A stretch of 64,000 bases of DNA from RYN-230 sp963717125 (GTDB lineage: Bacteria; Actinomycetota; Actinomycetes; Streptosporangiales; Streptosporangiaceae), in the NCBI GenBank assembly GCA_963717125.1, contig CAVQVG010000015.1, positions 620,001 through 684,000 on the forward strand, written 5' to 3'. A program made the translations under genes and the position numbers. Positions 8,610-15,630 of the stretch are shown one piece after another (position 1 is the first letter of the stretch; each line of letters begins with the position of its first letter). The notes under the pieces are model-generated. The model did no database searches. It was not told the origin of the DNA and saw only the letters and a list, made by a program, of their open reading frames with translations.

Positions 8610-8828
8610 GTGATAGCCATCGTCGCCTTGATTCTCTTAGCGGTCATGCTGCTAGCGCTGTGCGTGGCCATCGGAATCATCTCGATCATTGTGATGATAG
8701 ACGACCGCCGGGGTGTCCGTTCAAGGCTCGTGACCGATCGGCGTCTCACTCGCGCCGAGGCTGTTTCCCGCCACATCCTAGGGGTTGGTGCCCGCAACGA
8801 GGAGAAGGGGACTAATGAAAATGCGTAA
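8610..8828 (+). CDS. Small single-pass membrane protein (72 aa)
   Basis: A GTG start at 8610 follows GGCGAGGAGG. Residues 2-31 form one long hydrophobic segment (IAIVALILLAVMLLALCVAI), followed by a basic cytoplasmic tail (DDRRGVRSRLVTDRRLTRA). Small membrane proteins of this kind accompany the translocase in AICE transfer modules, where some (Spd) help plasmid spread. Role here is inferred from context. Confidence 0.7.
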   Translation: MIAIVALILLAVMLLALCVAIGIISIIVMIDDRRGVRSRLVTDRRLTRAEAVSRHILGVGARNEEKGTNENA

Positions 8829-9006
8829 GTTCCCCATCTACCGGGTTCCCGGTTACTGCCACTGCGGCGCACCATGCGGGACAACGAGCCTCAGGTGCCG
8901 GAAATGCCACGCGCGGTTCAGGTGGTACCGGCGCAAGGCGTGGCGCACCAACCCAGCGCGGCGCGCAAGTTCCGGGACTACTTCACGGAGAAGTGACCAG
9001 AGATGA
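8815..9006 (+). CDS. Small Cys-rich zinc-ribbon-like protein (63 aa)
   Basis: Five Cys and one His lie in YCHCGAPCGTTSLRCRKCHA, giving C-x-C-x3-C and C-x2-C knuckles that could hold one zinc. The rest is very basic. The ATG at 8815 overlaps the end of the preceding gene by 14 bp and has AAGGGG close upstream; ATG 8821 is an alternative. The stop overlaps the next start (ATGA). Possibly nucleic-acid binding. Confidence 0.65.
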   Translation: MKMRKFPIYRVPGYCHCGAPCGTTSLRCRKCHARFRWYRRKAWRTNPARRASSGTTSRRSDQR

Positions 9007-9221
9007 CCGTATCAATTCCATTGGTGGTGCTCATAGGCGCTGTCGTCTATATCGCCTGGCGCTACATGGGCCTTCGGGTCTGGCAAGCGATGGTGTGCCT
9101 CGTGTTCGGATTCCTGCTCGCCGCGACAACCGTCGCGCCCGACAATCCACAACCTCATCACTGGCATCGTCCAGTGGTTCACCAAGCCGTGACCGCATCA
9201 ACCCAAGGAGGTGGTGCCTAA
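9003..9221 (+). CDS. Small membrane protein (72 aa)
   Basis: The start overlaps the previous stop (ATGA) and the stop overlaps the next start (TAATG), so it is translationally coupled on both sides. Two hydrophobic stretches are visible (SIPLVVLIGAVVYIAW and MVCLVFGFLLAATTVA), giving a hairpin in the membrane, followed by a His-rich tail (PQPHHWHRP). Context suggests a spread or transfer accessory protein. Confidence 0.7.
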   Translation: MTVSIPLVVLIGAVVYIAWRYMGLRVWQAMVCLVFGFLLAATTVAPDNPQPHHWHRPVVHQAVTASTQGGGA

Positions 9222-9565
9222 TGCCCGATACTTCCCCGCACGTGAATGTCAATCTTCAGGAGGTAACCACGATAAACGACGTTGCGCGGCACATCGTCGC
9301 TGGATTCGCTCGGTCCACGCCCGTGCTGGCCGATACCTGGCGATTCCTCGAAGACGCGCTCAACGACGTGCCGCTGCTCGTCGCGGAAATCTCGCGGCTG
9401 GCTGCCGAACTCCGGGACACGCGGCTCGACCGGGCAAATCTGCTCGCCGCCGCACGCGCCACACTGGCCGCTCACCACGACGGCGAGCCTGACCCGCTCC
9501 TTTACCTGCGAGACGAGCTGGACGCACGAACGTCGCCCCGCCGAGGTTCAGAGGGGCGCGCATGA
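9221..9565 (+). CDS. Hypothetical protein of the transfer run (114 aa)
   Basis: The ATG at 9221 has AAGGAGGTGGTGCCTA upstream, a very good ribosome site. The protein reads MPDTSPHVNVNLQEVTTINDVARH and contains a predicted coiled helix LLVAEISRLAAELRDTRLDR. It overlaps the translocase start by 4 bp (ATGA). No named family was recognised, although similar acidic proteins precede FtsK-type translocases in actinomycete elements. Confidence 0.7.
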   Translation: MPDTSPHVNVNLQEVTTINDVARHIVAGFARSTPVLADTWRFLEDALNDVPLLVAEISRLAAELRDTRLDRANLLAAARATLAAHHDGEPDPLLYLRDELDARTSPRRGSEGRA

Positions 9566-11383
9566 CCGGTTACCACAGAATGCGTCGGCAGGCGCGACAG
9601 GTCCGCCGCAGCGGCATGCAGCCCATGATGGTCTTCAACAGCCGCGACCAGCTCCCGGAGACCGCCGGCGTGGTGTTGCTGCGCTGGGCATGGCGATACC
9701 GCTCCGAGCTCGCGCCGCTCGCCGTGACCGCGCGCATGCTGGCGGCAAGCTGGTGGCTGCACGCCACCCAGCCGCACTGGTGGCCACTCCTCGCGGAGCG
9801 TGACTGTAGTGGCCGCGTGGGCGGTGGCCCTACCTTCGGCGCGAGGTGGCGATTCCCGACACTGATCGAACGCATGTACACGGCCACGGCCACGGTACGC
9901 GGCCGGCGGATGGATCACGGCCGCGACGCGGTCGGCCCGTTCCTGCCGCACCGCTACCACAAGCCCTGGCAGTCGGCGCGACTGGTCCTGTCCGTCCCCT
10001 GGTGGGCGCATCGGCGCCGGCGCGCCCGGGTCCGCGTGGAGCGCAAGCTTGAAGCCTGGCCAGACATCGCCAAGGCCGTCGGGCTCGCCGGCTCACAGAT
10101 CATGTCCGCCGTGGTCGACGTGTGGGGATGGCGGGCTCGGTTGCGCCTAGCACGCGGCCAGACCATCGCCGACGTGACGGCGAAGATCCCCGCGATCGAA
10201 TCCGGGCTCGGCACGTTCCGGGGCGCGCTGCGCGTCTACCCAACCCCTGACGACCTGGCCAACCGGTGCGAGATCCGCGTGCTGGACATGGACCCGCACG
10301 CCGACGCCATCCCGTGGCCTGGCCCATCCGTCGACATCGATCACAGAGCCAATCGACCTGGGGCCGTTCGAGGACGCCACGCCGTGCCGGGTACTGTTCC
10401 TGCGCCGGCACGGCCTTGTCCGGCGGCACCACCGGCTCGGGCAAGAGCGGCTGGCTCAACGTGCTCATGGGCAATCTGGTGGCCTGCCCCGACGTGGTGA
10501 TCTGGGCGATCGACCTCAAGAAGGGCATGGAACTGAAGCCCGTGGCTAGCCATGCATCGAACGGCTCGCCACCACACCCGAGCAAGCCACGGCACTGCTC
10601 GGCGATGCGGTGGCCATCCTGCAAGCCCGCGCCGAGCTGCTCGCCGCCAGCGGCCAGCGGGTATGGGTGCTATCGTCGGCTATGCCCGCGCTGGTGATCA
10701 TCATTGATGAGTATGCCGAGCTGGTGGACGACGCTCCCGACGCGATCCGGCACGCCGACTCGATCGCCCGGCTTGGCCGTGCCGTCGCGGTGACCATGAT
10801 TGCCGCCACCCAGCGGCCCACGCAGAAGGCGATGGGACAGGGCGCGGTCCGTTCCCAGATGGACGCGCGGATATGCTTCCGCGTTCGCGAGCGCAAGGAC
10901 GTTAACCTGGTCCTCGGACAGGGCATGCTCAACGCCGGATGGCACGCGCACACCCTCAACGCGCCCGGAAAGTTCCTCGTCTCCGCACCTGAGCACGACA
11001 CCCCCCGCCGTGCCCGTGCCTACCTGTTGACTGACCAGGCCGTCGCTGAAACGGCAGCGGAACACGCGCCGCTGCGCCCGCAGCTAGACGAGGCATCGCT
11101 GCGCGCCGTGGCAGAGCGGCCCCAGAGCCGCCCACTGGCCGCAGGAGCCATGACCGGCCGCGGACATGAGGCACACGCCGGGGACGGCCCGGAATCGCTC
11201 CTGTGGGCCGCTCTGTCTCTCGCGCCCGAGGACGGCGTTCCCATAGCCAACCTGGAGGCGGCTACCGGCATGAGCCAGCGATGGATTCATTACCGGCTAC
11301 GAGCGCTCGCGGAAGCCGGCCGGGCCGTCCAGGTCAGGCGCGGATACTGGCGAGCCGCCAACCCGGACGGGGACGCTGCGTGA
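9562..11383 (+). pseudogene. FtsK/SpoIIIE-type conjugative DNA translocase (TraSA-like), broken by three frameshifts
   Basis: The protein can be followed in four pieces: frame 1 from 9562 to about 10339 (N-terminal domain ending near HADAIPWPGPSVDI), frame 2 from 10340 (ITEPIDLGPFEDATP) to about 10420, frame 3 with the Walker A motif GGTTGSGKS (10422-10448) and VVIWAIDLKKGMELKP, then frame 2 again from about 10550 with Walker B LVIIIDEYAEL and a C-terminal winged helix (MSQRWIHYRLRALAEAGRA) to 11383. In actinomycetes such hexameric pumps move double-stranded DNA between hyphae. As read, no full-length protein can be made. It closes the operon-like run that starts at 8289. Confidence 0.85.
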
Positions 11384-11507
11384 GGGCCGGAGCGCAAGTG
11401 CAAGCGCACGCCTCGCGCGCGTCTGCACTCATAGCCATGCGCTTGCGCCTTGCGGCAGCGCCCGCGTCCGCCACTCACCGTGACGACACGGAGGGACGTG
11501 GCTCGCG

Positions 11508-11741
11508 ATAGCCAGGGACATCAACCGGCGCATCGCAGCGGAGATCTCGTGGAGCCGCACCGTTGACCGGAGCGCCCGGACCCGGCCTGCTCGCCAGGCG
11601 TTCCTGCGGCGATTCGAACGGGAGGTTGATCCTGCCGGCAAGCTGCCACACGAGGAGCGCCAGCGCCGCGCCGAACACGCGAAGCGTGCGTACATGCTCC
11701 GTCTCGCCAAGCGGGCAGTAGCGGCCCGACAGGCCCGCTGA
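11508..11741 (+). CDS. Conserved AICE-type small basic protein, start codon lost
   Basis: The frame reads ARDINRRIAAEISWSRTVDR... and ends ...YMLRLAKRAVAARQAR at 11741, about 77 aa of Arg/Ala-rich helices. Short proteins opening like this are widespread in actinomycete mobile elements and chromosomes. No ATG, GTG or TTG stands at the expected place: the codon at 11508 is ATA, and a GTG-GCT-CGC at 11498 with a ribosome-like GGAGGG is in another frame. A small insertion around 11506-11512 would explain this, so the gene is probably broken at its start. Confidence 0.6.
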   Translation: MARDINRRIAAEISWSRTVDRSARTRPARQAFLRRFEREVDPAGKLPHEERQRRAEHAKRAYMLRLAKRAVAARQAR

Positions 11742-11751
11742 GTGAGCCAAA

Positions 11752-11789
11752 GACGAACCCCGGGGCGCGACCTAGCGCCCGGGGCTCGT
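11752..11789. terminator. Bidirectional hairpin terminator
   Basis: GACGAACCCCGGGGCGC pairs with GCGCCCGGGGCTCGT across a 6-nt loop. It lies between the convergent genes ending at 11741 and 11809. A close relative of the same hairpin is at 12583-12620. Confidence 0.7.
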
Positions 11790-11808
11790 TGCGCCTGGTG
11801 CCCGGCGA

Positions 11809-12334
11809 CTATCGGGAGGACGGCCGGAACTGGGCGATGTGATTCATGACGGCACGCTGGGCCTCGATGACCTGCCGGAGCACGCCGGACCCAGCCATCT
11901 GGTTCACCATGCGCTGGGTATCGGCAACCTGCCGGAGCACGCCGGACCCAGCCATCTGGTTCACCATGCGCTGGGCTATCGGCAACCTGCCGGAGCACGC
12001 CGGACCCAGCCATCTGGTTCACCATGCGCTGGGCTTCGGCAACCTGCCGGAGCACGCCGGACCCAGCCATCTGGTTCACCATGCGCTGGGCTTCGGCAAC
12101 CTGCCTCACTGCACCCGACTGAGCGGCCTCCATGACCTGCCTCACGGCCGCCGACTGAGCGGCAGATTCCCATGCAACTACGTCCGGTGTACCCGGCCGG
12201 GTTGCCTCGGCAGATTGGTTACTACGCTGGTCGGCCTGGTGCTCTCTGATGACCGCACGGCGGGCAACCATGTAGGTCTCGCCGGTCCGAGCCATGCGCT
12301 GACGGGCTGCGGCCCTAATCTTGTCGTGGGACAT
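11809..12334 (-). pseudogene. Repeat protein with 19-residue tandem units, frameshifted
   Basis: The start reads MSHDKIRAAARQRMARTGET and then MVARRAVIREHQ, a small helical motif common in actinomycete mobile-element proteins. The C-terminal part is built of 19-aa units VAEAQRMVNQMAGSGVLRQ. The second unit counted from the C-terminus has one extra base (58 instead of 57 bp, near 11980), which throws the frame off. If that base is removed the protein continues ...RQVIEAQRAVMNHIAQFRPSS and stops at 11811-11809, about 174 aa. The units look amphipathic and could form a coiled or stacked structure. Confidence 0.65.
11871..12105. repeat. 57-bp tandem repeat array
   Basis: Full copies begin at 11911, 11968 (58 bp), 12026 and a partial one at 12083; another partial copy fills 11871-11910. 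Copies are almost identical, differing mainly at GTATCGG versus CTTCGG in the middle. The array is coding on the minus strand (19-aa units). It has no unique spacers, so it is not a CRISPR. Confidence 0.85.
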
Positions 12335-12582
12335 CGTGATTCAACCATTCTGGTGGCATGGTCCCGGCGTCGAGCCACCATGAAGTGTCACGATGAGTCC
12401 GACGCACGCGAGGGCTGTGCCGCTCTTGTCCTCAACCGCTAATTCCAGCGCCGGGCTGGCGTAGCTCAGAACAGGCAGGCGTGGCTGCCAGGAATCACCA
12501 TACACAGCCTGAGTCGAAACTGGGTTCGGACACGCCGACGGTTCGGGAGTCTGCCTTGGTCGCTTCGTTGAGCGAGCCCAAT

Positions 12583-12620
12583 GACGAACCCCCGGGGCAA
12601 CCTGCGCCCGAGGGCTCGTC
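12583..12620. terminator. Hairpin terminator, sibling of 11752-11789
   Basis: GACGAACCCCCGGGGC pairs, with one or two mismatches, with GCGCCCGAGGGCTCGTC. It lies 10 bp after the stop of the minus-strand gene at 12630. The near identity with the hairpin at 11752 suggests a duplicated terminator cassette in this element. Confidence 0.6.
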
Positions 12621-12629
12621 GTGTCTTGC

Positions 12630-13049
12630 TTACCGGCTGCTGGGCTGGGTAATGCCCAAGGCCGCGAACCGCTCGGCCACCGCGTCGTACTCCTCCTGGG
12701 TGATCCCCAGCTTGCCGTTGACGATGAACTCACGCTGTCCCCTGGCCCACTCGTGCCAGCGATGGAACGCCACCTCAAGGCTGTTGCCGAGCGCAGCAGC
12801 AACGGCCTCCGGCCTGGCGCCGGCCAGCATCGCGCCGTGGATGGCGATGGGCTGCCAGCGCCGTAGCCACTTCCCCAGCGCGGACATGACGGCAAGCTCG
12901 GCCAGTTCGTCATACTGCGTGCGCTCGTCAACCGGCCAGGCCAGGCGGTCAGACCACAACTGGGCCAACCCGAACGCGCCCAGCTCCTCGGCCGCCCGGA
13001 ACGTGACCGGCCGCTGCGGGGGATCGCTGTGCTTGCGAGACTGGATCAT
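12630..13049 (-). CDS. Hypothetical protein (139 aa)
   Basis: The ATG at 13049 opens MIQSRKHSDPPQRPVTFRAA; upstream in-frame codons run through non-coding DNA and the tRNA fragment, so the longer frame to 13265 is rejected. The protein is helical (EELGAFGLAQLWSDRLAWPV, ALGNSLEVAFHRWHEWARGQ) and resembles unnamed proteins of actinomycete mobile DNA. It is the last element gene before the tRNA border. Confidence 0.65.
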   Translation of the reverse strand: MIQSRKHSDPPQRPVTFRAAEELGAFGLAQLWSDRLAWPVDERTQYDELAELAVMSALGKWLRRWQPIAIHGAMLAGARPEAVAAALGNSLEVAFHRWHEWARGQREFIVNGKLGITQEEYDAVAERFAALGITQPSSR

Positions 13050-13191
13050 GGCTGTCCTCCACCAGTGCGTGAGGGTGGGAGACAACCCAAGACAAGGGCC
13101 GCGAAGCGCGGATTTAAGCGTCTGATCCGGTGCACACCGGTCACTCGTGTCGTTACGTTTTCCCTGGTCAGCACAGCGGGAAGCGCGAGAC

Positions 13192-13231
13192 GATCCGTAG
13201 TCAGATGCTCTATCCGTTGAGCTACGAGCGC
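13192..13231 (-). tRNA. 5' fragment of tRNA-Arg(ACG), probable attachment-site border
   Basis: Read on the minus strand from 13231: GCGCTCG acceptor arm, TA, D arm GCTC/GAGC, then CTGA-CTACGGA-TC, an anticodon stem and loop with ACG. After GGATC the sequence no longer matches a tRNA: the 3' anticodon stem, T arm and acceptor 3' arm are absent, and no TTCGA loop follows. Actinomycete integrases recombine in the 3' half of tRNA genes from the anticodon loop onward, so this marks the junction between chromosome (right) and element (left). Confidence 0.7.
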
Positions 13232-13434
13232 AGTCATTGCAGGGTACTGCACTCCGAACCTGCACGGTGCGTGCTAGAGATCAACCCCGGGCCTACAGCG
13301 GCGATAGTGCGTCGCATGTTGGTCTTGCGCCTATGGCATAGTGCCGTCACGTTGGCGAGGCGCCGCGAGAGGGGCTCGGCGATGAAGCCGCCCGCCGCAC
13401 TGGGTCGGCCGTCGGCTGGGGCCGAGAGGAGTGC

Positions 13435-14379
13435 ATGCCAGAATTCGTGCAAGCCCACACCCGTGAGTGGATCGATCATTTCGCCAGGCGGGGCCATGAC
13501 GCTACGCCGTTGGCGGCCGGGGTTGAAGGCGCTACCTACGATCTGGGCCGCGGCCTGATCGCTAAGGTCTGGCGTCAGCGGCGGGCAGCGGAGCTCGAGG
13601 CGATGCGGAGCTTCTATGCCGACGTTGCTGCGGCTGGGCTGCCGTTCAGGACGCCGGAGATCCTGGCGGTCGAGCAATCTGGCGGCAGGCCTGTCACTTA
13701 TGAGCGCAAGCTGCCGGGCACGCCGCTGCAGAACCGCCTCGGACGCGATGATCGCGAGATTGGCCCGGCTGCTGTCCGCTGCGTCGCCGACGTGCTCAGC
13801 GCCCTGGCCACGGTCCCGGCGACCAGCAGTATGCGGCAGCTGCCGGTGCTCGCCGAGGACCAGCCGCTGTGGGCAGGGGCGGACAGCTTCCAGGGCGCGC
13901 TGCTCGCCCTGCTCGGCCGCCGGGTGGCCCGTTCCGGGCCCGTGATCCTGCGGCGCCTGCCGGACTTCGACCGCCGCTACGCTGCCCTGCGGCAGCGGAT
14001 CGCGGCCCTCGCCATGGGCCCGGACGCCGTCATCCACGGGGATCTGCTCGGCGGGAACATCCTCGTTGACCAGGACGCCCAGCCGCTCGCGGTTCTGGAC
14101 TTCGGGTTCCTTACCACGGCCGGCGACGCGCGGCTGGATGCCGCGATCACCGCCAACGTCATGAACATGTACGGCCTGCACGCTGCTGAGATCACCCAGG
14201 CACTCACCAGGCGATTCGCCGACGATCTGGGGTACCCGGCTGACGTACTGGTGATCTATCAGGCCGCCTATGCCGTGGCGACCAGCAACGCCTTCACCTC
14301 TGACGGCAGCGACGGACATTTCGCCTGGTGCATCGATCAGCTCCGCCGTACGGACGTCACCGACCTCCTGGGCGTGTGA
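13435..14379 (+). CDS. APH-like phosphotransferase (314 aa)
   Basis: The protein has the kinase signature HGDLLGGNIL (His201, Asp203, Asn208) and VLDFGF (Asp222) of the aminoglycoside phosphotransferase/choline kinase clan, and an N-lobe GLIAKVWRQRRAAELEAM with the ATP-binding Lys. The substrate is not evident; related proteins modify antibiotics or sugars. The ATG at 13435 follows GAGGAGTGC. It lies on the chromosomal side of the tRNA border and is unrelated in detail to the kinase at 6855. Confidence 0.8.
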   Translation: MPEFVQAHTREWIDHFARRGHDATPLAAGVEGATYDLGRGLIAKVWRQRRAAELEAMRSFYADVAAAGLPFRTPEILAVEQSGGRPVTYERKLPGTPLQNRLGRDDREIGPAAVRCVADVLSALATVPATSSMRQLPVLAEDQPLWAGADSFQGALLALLGRRVARSGPVILRRLPDFDRRYAALRQRIAALAMGPDAVIHGDLLGGNILVDQDAQPLAVLDFGFLTTAGDARLDAAITANVMNMYGLHAAEITQALTRRFADDLGYPADVLVIYQAAYAVATSNAFTSDGSDGHFAWCIDQLRRTDVTDLLGV

Positions 14380-14400
14380 TCTCAGCGCGCAAGTATGTCG

Positions 14401-14421
14401 ACATATGTAGCCTACATATGT
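14401..14421. promoter_or_regulatory. 21-bp PadR operator
   Basis: ACATATGTAG (14401-14410) and CTACATATGT (14412-14421) are perfect 10-bp complements around one base. PadR proteins typically bind ATGT/ACAT palindromes. The site ends 3 bp before the preferred start of the PadR gene at 14425, which implies strong self-repression. Confidence 0.75.
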
Positions 14422-14424
14422 AGC

Positions 14425-14754
14425 ATGTGCGTTGTGAAGGTGACGGCGCCGCTGGAGCGGGTGCTGCGGGCGTTCCTCGATGACCCCGCGGTCCCGCGTT
14501 ACGGCTATGACCTGATGAAGGCGGCCGGCCTGAAAAGCGGCACCCTGTACCCGATGCTGGGCCGGCTGGAAGACGACCGGCTGGTTACCTCCGCGTGGGA
14601 GACCCCGCAGCAGGACGGCCAGCGGCCCAGGAAGTACTACCGGCTCACGGGCGAGGGGATCCGGGTAGCCCGGCTGGAACTGGCGCAGGCATCCGCCGGC
14701 CGCCCGCGTGCGCCGGGCCGCCCGGCCCGCCCGGTCCCGGGGAGCCTGGGGTGA
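14425..14754 (+). CDS. PadR-family transcriptional regulator (109 aa)
   Basis: The winged helix is complete: LERVLRAFLDD, YGYDLMKAAGLKSGTLYPML (recognition helix), GRLEDDRLVTSAWE and a wing ending RKYYRLTGEG. An earlier in-frame ATG at 14395 would place the operator inside the coding sequence; ATG 14425 starts right behind it and is preferred. The stop overlaps the GTG of the following membrane gene (GTGA), so the two form an operon. Members of this family commonly respond to phenolics or antibiotics. Confidence 0.85.
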   Translation: MCVVKVTAPLERVLRAFLDDPAVPRYGYDLMKAAGLKSGTLYPMLGRLEDDRLVTSAWETPQQDGQRPRKYYRLTGEGIRVARLELAQASAGRPRAPGRPARPVPGSLG

Positions 14755-15626
14755 GGGGGGAACGGCGGCTGCTGCGCATCGGCGAGTATCTGATCGGCCG
14801 CGCATCACGGCTCCTGCCCGGGGAGATACGCGACGAGCGCTGCCGGGAGTGGACGGCCGAACTGCCCGCGATTCTCCGGGATCCCGATACCAGGCTGGCC
14901 GTGCGTCGCGCCGCCCGGATGCTGGGGTACGCGGCTGGCGCCGTCTGGGGAACTGCCCTGGCTCGCGGCGGTGCACGCGGCCGGCTGACGGCGGTTATGG
15001 CCGTGGTGGCTGGCCTGTGCACGGCCAGTGTCCTGGTGACTGTGGTCGCGAATACCTGGCGCGCGGTGCAGGCCCCAGGGGATTGGGTGCCCTACTGCTG
15101 GATCGCGGCCGGCAGCCTCTTCCTGGCTGGGCTCGGCTGGGCGCTGGCCTGGCGGATCAGGCGGGCTGCTAAGCCGATGGAGGGATTCAGGGACGCTGTT
15201 GTGGCTTACGGGGCCATGATGACCCCGTCCTGGCTGCTGTCCCGGCTGCTCCGCGCGGTCGGCGCGGACGAGAGCGACCTGCCCGGCGAGACAAGTGCAG
15301 CATGCTCACCGGCACCGGGACCCGCGGGGCTAGCGGCCGGCGCGGAGCAGGCGATCAGCATGGCCAGAGAAACCGCGGGCCGTTTCTACCGCGCCCGCTG
15401 GCGCCCGGGTTACCAGACCGCTGAGGTGGATGAGTTCGTCGCGCGGATCGAGGCTACGCTCGCTGGAGACGCCCGGTCCGGCCAGGTGCTCACTGCCGCG
15501 GATGTCGAGGCGGCGAAGTTCGGCACCACGCTGCGCGGAGGCTATGACGAGCAGGTGGTGGATGAGGCTCTGGACCAGTACGCAGACGGGCTGGCCAGGC
15601 TCGCGCCTTTCCCCGGATCCCACTGA
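14751..15626 (+). CDS. Two-pass membrane protein with C-terminal DivIVA-like motifs (291 aa)
   Basis: Residues 1-70 are a basic amphipathic region (RIGEYLIGRASRLLPGEIRD), followed by transmembrane helices at about 79-100 and 112-134. The C-terminus has two DivIVA-type motifs: RFYRARWRPGYQTAEVDEFV (about 211-230) and KFGTTLRGGYDEQVVDEALD (about 256-275). DivIVA motifs often attend poles and septa of actinomycetes, so this may be a small envelope or polarity protein. GTG 14751 overlaps the stop of the PadR gene, which should control it. Confidence 0.75.
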   Translation: MRGERRLLRIGEYLIGRASRLLPGEIRDERCREWTAELPAILRDPDTRLAVRRAARMLGYAAGAVWGTALARGGARGRLTAVMAVVAGLCTASVLVTVVANTWRAVQAPGDWVPYCWIAAGSLFLAGLGWALAWRIRRAAKPMEGFRDAVVAYGAMMTPSWLLSRLLRAVGADESDLPGETSAACSPAPGPAGLAAGAEQAISMARETAGRFYRARWRPGYQTAEVDEFVARIEATLAGDARSGQVLTAADVEAAKFGTTLRGGYDEQVVDEALDQYADGLARLAPFPGSH

Positions 15627-15630
15627 CCGG

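Noticed and set aside
11871..12105. CRISPR array
   Set aside because: Repeats are contiguous, 57 bp, code for 19-residue units and have no spacers.
12335..12582. Coding frame between the repeat gene and the terminator
   Set aside because: Plus-strand frames in this stretch are short, repetitive in composition or antisense; nothing protein-like was seen.
13050..13231. Complete tRNA-Arg
   Set aside because: After the anticodon stem no T arm or 3' acceptor arm follows within 100 nt, so only a fragment is called.
13234..14976. 580-aa open frame on the minus strand
   Set aside because: It runs antisense through the APH-like kinase and the PadR gene, has Arg/Pro/Gly-rich composition typical of shadow frames of high-GC genes, and no domain.
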